The notes under the pieces: generated by a model
Databases searched by the model: none
Seen by the model: only the letters and a program-made list of their open reading frames with translations
Told to the model about the DNA's origin: nothing
DNA from: Dichomitus squalens LYAD-421 SS1
Taxonomy: Eukaryota > Basidiomycota > Agaricomycetes > Polyporales > Polyporaceae
NCBI RefSeq assembly: GCF_000275845.1
Contig: NW_006766889.1
Span: forward strand, 870,923-934,922
DNA length: 64,000 bases
Reading direction: 5' to 3'
Shown here: one piece after another, positions 26,097 through 36,287 of the stretch
How the letters are laid out: each line of letters begins with the position of its first letter
How positions within the stretch are numbered: position 1 is the first letter of the stretch
Translations under genes and position numbers: made by a program

Positions 26097-27376
26097 TTAC
26101 AGCTTGTTCCTCAGTCCAGTGTGCCAAAGACCCGTCGTAAGTTCGTTTCTCTCCTGTTGTGCCATCCATTCCAGGATAGTATCGTTGACTTCGTCCGGCA
26201 TCTGATCACACGCAGCTCAGTATTGTAATCGCCACGAATGGAATATGCTTACGCCAGTGAAGTTGTGGTCTGCCTCTTCCACGTAACGAAGTGTATGCGT
26301 ACCAGGGCTACGTGCGCCGTATATACGCCCAAATATGAAAGCGTCATACGGAGGGACAACAGCGTCCCTGAGCCCGTGCAATGTGAGCACGTCGATACTC
26401 GCTGGGAACTGAGTCCAGGCGATCGACGTGTCAACTGAGGCAAATGAGTCGTAGTCTTCCTTAGTGATCCTAGATATGACACCGAGTCAGCGAATTGATC
26501 TTTATAGTTGATCCGAATGCTATTACCTGGCCACGAACGGCTTGCGAGCGACTGTTGCCCGTCTCTCGATAAATCCTTGACGTTCAAGCTGTTCCTTGTT
26601 CGCGTTCATGTCATCTTGACATTTGTTCAGCTCGACGAAACATGGCCCAGCTGACAAAACAATTTACCATATACTTTCTTATATCATCGGGGGTCAGCGT
26701 GAGCGGTCACAGGGGATAATCGCGAGACGACACACCGTCATTCTATACCGGCCAGATACGTTCACGTATCTCCGCACGGTCTTCGCGTCGCCATCTCTAT
26801 GCTTACATATCCACAGGAGGGAGACGACGCTTCCTCGAGAATGGCCCACGAGCATGTCTATGACGTATCCGTATTCCTTCTGGAGGTAGGCGACGACGAT
26901 CTCGAGGTCGGCAACGTCGTCAAGGAAGTGGCCGTACTTCCAGATTCCCGGCGTTTCGTGGTTGCCTCTGTGCACAGATGTTGAGGTTCGGGAACGCAGG
27001 TGAGAGACACAAGCGGACGCACCGAAAATCGAACCGAAATGAGTCTATGGGCAGACGTTGTGCAAGACGCTTCTGGAAGAGGTAGTCTTTATGGCTGAGG
27101 TTGTGCGGGAACAACAATGAACGAATGGCACACGCAAGGATGCCGATCGAAGCTCACCCCATGGCTCCATGGAGGATCTGAATGTATGAATTCAGTACAA
27201 TGATCTCTCTCTGAAGGCGAAGCTTGCTTACGGACCAATGCTATCCTCCTTCCCTGCGAAGGCTCCTCAGGAGCAACTTGCTCCAGCACGCCGGTGATGG
27301 TGGTTCCTTGCTCGACGGTGTGGGGAATCGTAACCTTCGTCGTCTTCTTCGACGTGTTCTCCGCGGCCGAGCTCAT
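26097..27376 (-). CDS. serine alpha/beta hydrolase
   Basis: Minus-strand gene with at least seven exons. Clear exons: 27376-27236, 27177-27158 (20 nt), 27094-27023, 26967 to about 26740, then exons around 26650-26520, 26460-26275 and the last ending at TAA 26097. Together they spell a compact Ser hydrolase: IALILHGAMGHKDYLFQK (oxyanion loop), DSFRFDFRGNHETPG, the nucleophile elbow VGHSRGS, DVLTLHGLRDAVVPPYDA (acid-bearing strand) and EADHNFTG (catalytic His). This is the pattern of cytosolic fungal 'prolyl-oligopeptidase-like' or esterase family hydrolases. One junction is uncertain: between SGRYRM and the segment NANKEQLERQGF I could not find a splice pair with both ideal sites and correct phase. 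Substrate unknown. It diverges from VMA6 (273 bp between starts). Confidence 0.78.
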
Positions 27377-27649
27377 GTTGCAGTCCTGAACAAACGAACT
27401 AGAGCTCGTCGGCACTCTTCTTAATGGTCGCAGAGCAAAGGGGGTTGCTGCAGAAGTCCATGGCGTTTTGTCCCGGTCAAATCACCATGGATCGGCAAGT
27501 GAGAGAGCCGTACCCCGGACTGGGGATCGGCGGGAAATGCTTCATGCGGCCATCGACTCCGGTCTCGCGGCCCGGAGTGTGGTGTGGGAATTCGGGCAGC
27601 TACACTCAGGCCGAGGTACTGACGCGCGTCTAGCGGTACGCTGCTCGAC

Positions 27650-29040
27650 ATGGAGGCCCTTCTATTCAACGTGCGCACTTCTCCCTGCTCTTGCGTCTGG
27701 GCCCGCTCAACAGGTCTTGGCTTCGCAGGTATCGACTGGTTTTCTGGAGGGCATTGTTAGGGGGTACAAGGCGGGTCTCCTTACCCAAAACCAGTACAAC
27801 AACCTCGTCCAATGCGAGACTATTGAGGGTACGTCTTTGCTCCATACATGACATCGCGGGGACTGAGCATTTACTTCGTGAGTGTAGACCTCCGGACACA
27901 GCTGTCCTCCACGGACTATGGCAACTTCCTCGCAAATGAGCCTCTTCCCATCTCCACCTCGACCATCTCGGACAAGGCGACGCAACTACTTGTGGACCAG
28001 TTCAACTACCTCCGGAGCAATGCAACAGAACCTTTAAACAAGTTCCTGGAGTACATGACGTGGGTTTTCCATCTTAGTGAGAGCATTACGCATCTGCCTG
28101 ACATGGCCATACGTTCGCAGGTACGCGTACATGATTGACAACGTCATACTAATCATTACCGGGACGCTGCACGGACGGAACACCAACGAGCTGCTTCAAC
28201 GGTGCCACCCTCTAGGCGTATTCGACACGATGCCCGCGCTCTGCGTTGCTACAAACGTGGAAGAGCTGTATCACACCGTCCTAGTCGAGACACCCCTCGG
28301 TACGTCCCGTCCCACTCACACCCCGCACCCGTCCACACCCTCACACGTCCTCCTTCCCCTGCCCGTGTCATCGCCCCTCTCCAGCCCCCTACTTCCGCGA
28401 CGCCGTCTCCGCTGCAGACCTCGACGACCTCAACATCGAGATCATCCGCAACACGCTCTACAAAGCCTACCTCGAGGACTTCGACGCCTTCTGCCAGTCC
28501 GTCGGCGGGCCCACCGCGGACGTCATGCACGCCATCCTCGCCTTCGAGGCCGACCGCCGCGCGATCAACATCACCATCAACTCGTTCGGCACGCAGCTCA
28601 CCAAGGAGCAGCGCGCCAAGCTCTTCCCCACCATCGGCCGCCTCTTCCCTGAGGGCAACAACGCGCTCGCCCGCGCCGACGACGTCGACCAGGTCCGCCA
28701 GGCCGTCGACCCCATCGCCGAGTACCGCGCGTTCTTCGACACGTCCCCCGGCGCTCGCCAGCCGAACGGCGCGGGCGCCGGGGGCGGAGAGAGCACGGCG
28801 AATCTGCTTGGGGACTTGGGCGTGAGCGACGAGCTCGGCGCCGCGGCGGACCTGGAGGACCGGTTCTTCGTGCACGAGGTGCACCTGAACAAGCTCGCGT
28901 TCCTGCAGCAGTTCCAGTACGGCGTGTTCTACAGCTACATCAAGCTGAAGGAGCAGGAGATCCGGAGCATCACGTGGATAGCGGAGTGTATCGCCCAGAA
29001 CGCACGCGACAGGATACATGACTTCATCCCCACCTTCTGA
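27650..29040 (+). CDS. VMA6: V-type ATPase subunit d (V0 sector)
   Basis: Five exons: 27650-27670 (7 codons), 27729-27828, 27888-28059, 28121-28299 and 28385-29040; 375 residues, a little longer than yeast Vma6p. Family landmarks are [72 protein letters not shown] and the C-terminal [19 protein letters not shown]. The soluble d subunit sits on top of the c-ring and connects it to the central stalk. A Gly/Ala-rich insertion around 270-290 (GAGAGGGES) accounts for the extra length. The very short first exon encodes only the Met-Glu-Ala start. Confidence 0.96.
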
Positions 29041-29498
29041 GCTCTGTGCTCGAAGGGGGGCTGGTCGTTGCTTGCATAGCTTACGCTACCTGTCGATGGA
29101 CTTCGTGATCATATACCTTTTGCACGATACAAGATACGACACTGCGACCATGATGCTCCTGACCATTCACCGTTTGTGTTCAAGCGATCTCAAGCCAATG
29201 GTCAGAAGCAATCGATATACGATGCGTGACATTGACACACAACTTACTGATGGAAGCACCAAAGTGCAACACGGTGGCCTCGACAGATAAGGTTACAATA
29301 CACAATCAATTACCACAAATACTATGATACACGACTTCAGCTACACTCGAGGCCGTTCTACACGGATATACTGCACACCACTCTGCACACGACGCAAGCA
29401 GCTTCGCGCCAATAAATAATCGGCTCTGCGTCTCGCAGGATACGGGAGGAGAAGGAGTGGAGGTAGGGGGAGAGGGGGAGGGGGGGAGAAGAGACTTG
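29041..29498. other. intergenic between convergent genes
   Basis: About 460 bp between the stop codons of VMA6 and the Sec14-like gene, holding both 3' ends. No gene or repeat seen. Confidence 0.45.
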
Positions 29499-31194
29499 CT
29501 AGTGCGCAACGACCTGCACAGGGGCCTCCTTGTGCAAGGCGCCGCCCTGCACCTGTCGCGTCTCGGGATGCTGCTCATAGACGTGGTCGACGGATTTCTC
29601 CTGCGACAGCCCCGGGGGCCCGTCAAGCTTGTGCGGGTCGGGATGGCTGTCCCCGTCCTCGTGCACGCTGAACGACGGCGTCGTAGGCGACGACGTCTCG
29701 ACCGACGACGTCTCCGACGTGCTCCCAGAGAGCTCCTTGCGCTGTGTCGGCGGCGTGTGGGTCCCCGCTTCCGTTTCTTCTGCCGGGGCGCGCTCGTGCT
29801 CCTCCCGGAGCGCTGCGTCCTCGCTCACTTGCTCCTGCCCGAGCTCCCCAGGCTTGATAGCACACGTGTCGCGCCTGCCCTCGAGCCAGAGCTCGCGGCG
29901 CCGCCTGCGGTTGTGCATCCACGGCCCCGCGTTGCTCTTCTTGCAGCCGCCTTGGCCGTCGCACGTGCACGCGCCGCCGAGGTACGTGGGCAGGCTGTCC
30001 GCGTCGATGAAGTCGAGCAGCTTCGACTTGTAGTCGGAGCCCATGATCGTCACCTTCGCCGCGGTCTCCTTCGCGATCCACGGCTTCATGACGTTCCAGA
30101 TCGCGGTGAACCCGCGGGGCGCGTTCACGATCGCGAGGCGGGCGACGCTGTAGACGGACACGCGTGAGTTCCTGTGTGTGTGGAGAGAGCCTACAGGGCT
30201 GATGTGCGGGCTCACGTTTCAGGGAAGTAGTCCTGCGAGACCTGGAAGGAACTCCGTGCGAAGTCCTTCATGTGCCAAAACTGGCCGATGCTAAGAGAGA
30301 GGTACGCGTGCGGGCGTTAGCGCGCGGGAAACCCCCAAGGCTGGCTGGTCCGGGACCGAATGTACGTACCCGAAGCCCGAGAGGTCGATAACCACGCATG
30401 TGCCCAAAATGGGCTTCCCGGCCGCCTCGGTGGCGGCGGGGAGGACCTCGCGTGGGAGCGCCTCGCAGTTGACGAGCACGGTCTGCCAGAAGCGCTCCAG
30501 GCTCATCTTGCCGCCGAGCTTCGTGAGGTCGATGCGGCCAAAGTGGTGGATGTTGATCGGGTGTCCCTCCTGCAAAACATACGATGATACACACACGACA
30601 CAGCATGAGAAGGGGGGGTGTGTTGGATAGCGGTGCAGGACGGCGCACGAACCTTATCCAACTGTATTCCGCAGTCAGTTTAATGCGATCACACACACGG
30701 ATGTATATTTGGAACGTACCTTGTGAAAATATAGCGGCCAGCTCTCGAAGACGAGGTCGCGCTCCGGGTACTAAGAAGAGACGCACAAGGTCGGCATCGG
30801 GAGGTGTCGAGGTAAGCTTAAAAGGTTACGTACGTCAAAGGGGTCGATGTCGCGGTAGAGCTGGTCGATGCCACGGTCCTCTACCGTGCGCCGCCACTCT
30901 AGGCAGTTCTTCCACATTGTCGCAGCGTTCTTGAGGTTGTAGCTGCGCGCTCGGAGGAAGCGGCTGCCGGACGGTTGGAACATTCATAGCACGGGAAAGG
31001 GAAAAAAAGATCAACGTGGAGTTCGACAAGCGGGGAGATAGCAAGTGTTTGATGGGAATTGAGAAGGCAAGGAAGAACGCTTACTGCAGAGTTTCGTCAT
31101 CGGTGCCTATGGTGTCTCCTTCGCGGATGAGGTCCTGCGATGCGAGCAGCTCGCGAAACTCCTCGACTGTTGCCTGCTTGTCCTTCGGTGCCAT
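29499..31194 (-). CDS. SEC14: Sec14-like CRAL-TRIO lipid-transfer protein
   Basis: Seven exons: 31194-31085, 30963-30834, 30770-30720, 30661-30653 (9 nt), 30569-30370, 30290-30216 and 30147-29499; 407 residues. The N-terminal CRAL-TRIO helices contain RFLRARSYNLKNAATMW. The lipid-binding domain includes FHKLDKEGHPINIHHFGRID, GTCVVIDLSGFGIGQFW, SQDYFPETVARLAIVNAPRG, FTAIWNVMKPWI and LPTYLGGAC. The 9-nt exon supplies Leu-Asp-Lys and is needed to restore the conserved block. Family role: exchange of phosphatidylinositol and phosphatidylcholine, supporting Golgi secretion. A charged, Ser/Thr-rich C-terminal tail of about 120 residues, with a Cys/Gly-rich CTCDGQGGC segment before it, is longer than in yeast Sec14p. 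Which of several Sec14 homologues this is cannot be told. Confidence 0.9.
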
Positions 31195-32513
31195 TTCGAT
31201 ACTTGTGCGGGATGATGGTGTGTGTGTGGACTTGTGCAGGGGATTCAGAACAAAGGATGCAGGGGAGGGGGAAAGTGAAATTGTGTGGACGGAGGAGGGG
31301 CTGTTTTATAGGCTGGCGGACTCAGCGCCGGAGAAGGGGAGGAGAAGGGCGCGTGCGGGAGATGGCCATGGGTGGCTGTTCCGAGAGTGAATCGGGAGGG
31401 TGCATCAGCCCGATGACGCCTCGCAGCCGTCGCGCACTCGCCCAATCTGCCAACTCGACCCCGATGACAAACGATCTGTTGTACTAACGCCCGGTCCTCC
31501 CGGCCTCCGGGTGGCGCCCCTTCTCAGCCCGCCATCCTGCACTTGTTCGAGTATTGATTCACCATCGAGACTGAGCACGCGAAACTGTCCGCGCGCAACG
31601 CGACGTCGGTCGCCCAATGTGGCCCAGCTCGTCCATCGCGGGTCGGTACATAACCACCGTACATAGCTACAGTCCCGCCTGCGACACACCCAGGGCTCGT
31701 TCGCTATGCCCGTCAAGGCTCCACAATATAAACCGTCGGAGACCACCTCCGCAAAGCAGCCCGAAGTACAACGAAAAACCTCCGTCTACATCGTAGGCTG
31801 ATGGACACTCGGCGTAAAGCGATGACGTCTGACCAGCCCGCCGCGCCGATGCAAGCTTCGATGGGGCCGGCGACGAAGGCGTTTCTTCAGGACGACCATC
31901 CCCCGATCAGATGTGCAAGAGTAACCCCTGTGGATATTTCAAGGGAGCCCGGGCCCGCAAATCTCCTACACACTCAGAAGCCCGACACTCGGTACCCGGT
32001 AGCGGATACGTCTCCACGGCGTCCACGCTCAAGGGAGGCGGCAGATATCTGGCTGTACGCAGAATATGTGCGGTTCAGCCCGGCGGCTCCAACATCGTTG
32101 ACGACTGCAGGCACCGCGCCACACGCAATGAACTTTCTTGCTTGCCTAAATAGGATTCCGAGGAAAAGCCATGGCGCTACAGGTGGTCGGTAGAGCGTCC
32201 GATCGCTTCCTAGCGAAGCTTGGAGCGTCGGGGCCAAGCCCCATGTTCTATGAGCAAGAATGTGCGTATCCATTGTCATGAGAGGTACGACCAGCATGAG
32301 CCGCCGGTACTTCGACTACTGTACCACGGTTGCGAGTGTCACAAGGAAGAATTGAGGAACAAAAGTCCAGATGCGAGCATGAAACCAAACAAAAACACGC
32401 AATGTCGGGGTATGCGACCCTCGGGAGCGCATGGCACCGCGGAACGAGGCACCCAGTTCCGCACGGGGCGGCAGAGAGGAGTGAGTTCCCGTATGCATGT
32501 CCGCCGCGGAGCC
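31195..32513. other. intergenic; possible small unidentified ORF at about 31801-32155
   Basis: Promoter region of the Sec14-like gene plus about 1 kb. Around 31911-32153 plus, one frame (GSGYVSTASTLKGGGRYLAV, then QPGGSNIVDD) looks somewhat protein-like, and an ATG-starting stretch at 31801 lies before it in another frame with a possible short intron. A TATA-like TATAAA lies near 31727. I do not recognise a family and do not call it a gene. Confidence 0.3.
31303..31310 (-). promoter_or_regulatory. TATA-like box of the Sec14-like gene
   Basis: TATAAAAC on the minus strand, about 110 nt before the ATG at 31194. Position and sequence fit a fungal TATA element; start site unknown. Confidence 0.45.
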
Positions 32514-34719
32514 TCACGCAGCGGACTGGCTCTCCACGGCAGTGGTCGACCGCGCGTGGTAGCTCGGTGCGTACCGCGCCAGCCCGCCCTCCTCCGACTT
32601 CGCGAACCACGAGCTCTGGCTGCTCATGAGGCCGTGGCCCAAATCCTGTCAAGGGCGGACAGGGGGAGGTATTGTCAGCGCCGCCGATCGATGGGGTTGT
32701 GCGCTGCTACAACCAGCGCCTCGGAAGGTGTAGGTACGCACCGGGATGATCGGCGGAGACTCGGTACGCGACTGGAACTCGCTGTTGCCGTCCGACTGTA
32801 CCCACGCGAGAACAAGAGACTGGCTGGTCAGCAAGGGGGTCCGTGGGGGCAGTGAGGGGAGGTGGAATCGCGGCGTACGTTTGCGAGCTCCCGCTCGACG
32901 CGGTATCTGAGCCTGGCGTCGACGATCTCGGGGTCGTGGCCCACACCGTCGACAGAGGATCGCGTGTTCAGGCTGTGAATATAGGGACTGAGCAGTGGGT
33001 TCGTCGTGTGGAGGACCGTGCTTACGTCGACAACAAGGACATAGCGTGTACTGTTCGGGAAGCGTTAGGAGCCCGCGCGCTGTCGGGTACGACGAGGGTC
33101 TGCGGACACACCTTTGTTGTTGGCCATTTGGAACGCGAGCCATATCATGCGGGGACGCAACGCGAAGTACTTGCGCAAGTATCAGGACGGGACGCACTCC
33201 GCGGTCTGATAGTTCTGACTCACCGATACCGTAATCATGGCCTGCAGCAGTCTGTCAAAGTGACATTCAGATTGTCCATCCGGGTATTTACAATGAGCAG
33301 GCGTTACATACGTCGAAATCACGCCTCTGTTGATCGCGGAGACCAGAGTGTGCTTCACGAGGGCGCGCTTCCTGCCGTCAGGCAATTAGTATGTTTGCGA
33401 ACTTAAGCAACTAGGGGAAGGGGTGACGCACTTCAAGTTCCCTGCACGGTTGCGGGAGAACCAGTAAAGTGCCCCGGCTATGAGGACGTCGACGCCGATT
33501 TGGAGGCCCGCGCTCGTGGTGGACAAAATCTGTGTGTCAATGAGCACAGGAACGGCGGCGATGCTGGTAGCTGTAAGGACGTGCGCTCACATTAATCCAA
33601 CTCGGAACGTTTGGGTCGCCGATCGTGTACCTAGAGCTATTGATTGCTTGAGTTGTCAGTACACGCGGTCCGTGGTAGAACGCACTTACCCCTGGACCGT
33701 CGCCGCTGGGTACACGCTAGGTTGTCAGTAGAAAGGAGCATGAACCGGTATCAGTCACTCAACCCAATCCCATTCCTGCCGGATCGAGCACAAATCGTCA
33801 CTTCGCGGACTCGAATTGAATGCGGCCCAGGACACACGACGTACCGATAGCGCCAGTAGCGAGCAGGCCCTGCCAGAATCGCTGTCAAGACTGCAATGAC
33901 ACCACGGCCATCGGAAACTTACGGTCAAGACCGGGAAATACCAATATCGCCTGCCCACTGAGCTCGGTTAGTTCGTGCCGACTAAATCAACGGAATGATG
34001 TACAAGGCGCTCACATTGTCGGATGCGGACCGCATAGAACCTGCGACGCACGTCAGATCCCGTCATCGCTGCGACTCCACAGAGCAGATACGTACATCTG
34101 CACCCCATAGATCACTGCGTACTGTATCGGTCCTCACGATGAGATGGACGGAAATGATGTTGTTTCCCAAGAGACTCACGGAAAATGCGCGGTCAAGCTG
34201 GAGGCTCCTGCACTGCCGAATCAGACAATGCAATTCCCCCAGCGATGAGAGTGGGACCGTACCAAGGGAGAGGAACGAGAGCGAACAAAGTGCCGCTATA
34301 AGACACGGAGTAGGTATACAGAGCGTGCGCTTCGGAGATCACCGTAATCGTTTCGAATGCCCTATTGCCTAGAAGTGAGTTCCTGGCGGGGGCTACAAGG
34401 TGCCTCGCCACGCAGCAACCGTACCAGAGAACAGCAACCTGTTCAGAAGATGCCACCGAGTCACACGAGCACGCAACCAAGAGCAAACAGCCGCCACTCA
34501 CCATGAATTTCAAGAGCGAGGGGTCGTTGTAAAACTTGTCTGCGTACTGTACACTCTGGAGGACCGTGATGCCATACAATCTATCGCCCCCCGAGTGTCA
34601 GCGTTCAGGTGCCGTCGCGATGGTCCGTCTACGCACATGCCGGCGATGAGAGTTGCGAGGACGAGCACACCGAGTGTGCCACCGGGGGAGGTCGAATCGG
34701 ACACCGAGGGCCACCACAT
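32514..34719 (-). CDS. DUF6534-type multi-pass membrane protein
   Basis: Rebuilt from about 19 very short exons on the minus strand, giving roughly 350 residues; no single ORF reveals it. The order of motifs follows the Agaricomycete DUF6534 family: GGTLGVLVLATLIAG, LYGITVLQSVQYADKFYND, WAFETITVISEAHALYTYSVS, LVPLPWSLQLD, VIYGVQMFYAVRIRQLGRRYW, ILSTTSAGLQIGVDVLIAGALYWF, KHTLVSAINRGVIST, then MIWLAFQMANNKVHAMSLLS and LNTRSSVDG. About seven hydrophobic segments are visible, with a hydrophilic C-terminal tail ending at TGA 32514. Function is unknown; a receptor-like role is only a guess. Exact ends of some exons in 33600-34150 are uncertain. ATG 34719 was chosen because it begins the first hydrophobic helix. 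Confidence 0.75.
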
Positions 34720-35336
34720 GATGGGCGAGTCGGGAGGGGAACGAGAGAGAGGGTGGGCCGGGGTAAAGACTGTGAGGATGGGCGGGAACGCACGGGTTCC
34801 CTCGAGCGAGCCGTGTAACAGCCATGGGCATGGCGTCGGCCACAAATATATCGGCTTTTAAACGGTGAACTGAAGACAGGACCATACGTCAGAGGAGCTC
34901 AGCTGTAGGGCGGATCCTGTCAATAGCTGACATGTTGCACTCGTTGGTTGAACGTCATGCTTCCCTTGCATGGTGATTGAAGGATGCTTTGCTAGAAGAT
35001 TTCCGGCACGATGCAATATCTGACGTCCCAGGAACCATCTGGCGGGACAGAAACATCGCCTGGGCTCGGGAACAGAGGCATAGCGAGGAGAAGCCACAAA
35101 AGTGCCGCTAAGGCGACCTATGGAAGCTGCTGCACGCCGAGCGGCCTATGCCAGAATGCCTCCGGGGGTGCTACTCCACCCGCAAGCTGAGATAGCCCGG
35201 ATGGGATGCAGAACGAACGCAGTTTTCTGAGATTGGATGACACGGGCAGACGACTGGCACCGCGAGGTGAGAATCATAGCATGCACATTACGGAATCGAG
35301 TAACATAACCAAAGCAGAGCGCGACCACGCCCACGT
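34720..35336. other. intergenic, nothing recognised
   Basis: About 600 bp between two minus-strand genes: the promoter of the DUF6534-type gene and the 3' region of the ribosomal protein gene. No repeat or gene seen. Confidence 0.4.
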
Positions 35337-36066
35337 CTACTTCTTCTTCACGGTCTTCATCCTGATCCGCTCGTTCCCCACAATGATACCCTACGCGCCC
35401 CACGTATGCCAGCGTCAGCGAGCCATACACACGCGCGCCCGAGGCGGAGGACGACACGCCGCGACGCACCTTGCCCTTGTACGGCTCTGGCGGCCTCCAC
35501 GCCCTGATCTGCGCCGCGAACAGGCCGAGCTTGTGCTTGTCCGTGCAGCTCAGCACAATTTTCGTGGGCAGCGGGACCTCGGCTTTGATGTGGTCCGGGA
35601 TCGACACGAACACCGAGTGCGAGAACCCGAGCTTCATGTTCAGCCGCTGCCCGCTGCGACCCTCGCCTGCGCCCCGCGGGTCCGGCTCCAGCGCCGCACG
35701 GTAGCCGACGCCGACGAGGTAGACGGGCGTGGTGAAGCCCTCGGTCATGCCGATGATGGCGTTCTGGATGAGCGTGCGCGTGAGGCCCCACATGGAGCGC
35801 TGCTTGCGCTCCTTCGGGTTCTCGACCGAGACAGAGAGCGTGTTTGGCTGGGAGTCGGCGAGCTTGAGGAAGGGCATGAGGGGCACGGACGTCTCGCCGA
35901 GCGGGCCCCTGACGAGCACCTCGGACGGGGAGGAAGAGAGGGTGACGGAGGGGGGGATGGTGATGGGCTGCTTGCCGATGTTGGAGACGATGCCGGCGCG
36001 TGCGGACGCAGAGGTGGAGAAGGAGCGGAGGGCATGGCGGGCCCCCGCCTGCCAGGGAGAAAGCAT
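35337..36066 (-). CDS. MRPL6: mitochondrial large-subunit ribosomal protein uL6m
   Basis: Two exons, 36066-35470 and 35390-35337, give 216 residues. The first ~25 residues are Arg/Ala/Ser-rich without acids (RHALRSFSTSASARAG), a mitochondrial targeting sequence. Then follow the uL6 landmarks: SNIGKQPITIPPSV, LVRGPLGE, NAIIGMTEGFTTPVYLVGVG, GFSHSVFVSIP, CTDKHKLGLFAAQIRAWRPP and EPYKGK. The last 54-nt exon adds the universal uL6 end (GIIVGNERIRMKTVKKK), confirming the intron. An upstream in-frame ATG at 36141 would add 25 residues; 36066 is preferred as it gives a compact presequence. The ARC1-like gene starts 221 bp away on the other strand. Confidence 0.93.
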
Positions 36067-36287
36067 AGGTGGCGACTGTCGCAGACACCGACGCAGGAGC
36101 GAGGGGCCTTGCTGCGTACAACGCGCGTCTGTGACCGTCACGCAAAATGCAGGTCACAGAACGCGCTGCAGCGGACGCGTGCACGTGAGCGCCCTCAGCC
36201 AAAATGCGGTCCTTGACTCGAGGGCTGGGACTACTGCTGCTGCCTGTCCATCGATCGCTGCTTGCAGCTCACGTCTCTCTCAGAAAA

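Noticed and set aside
28202..29019. Overlapping ORFs in other frames of the last VMA6 exon
   Set aside because: Low-complexity Ser/Thr/Pro or Val/Glu/Asp products; shadows of VMA6.
31801..32193. Possible small plus-strand gene
   Set aside because: Two frames look partly coding and a TATA-like box lies upstream, but there is no recognisable family and no convincing splice pair; left as a note in the intergenic entry.
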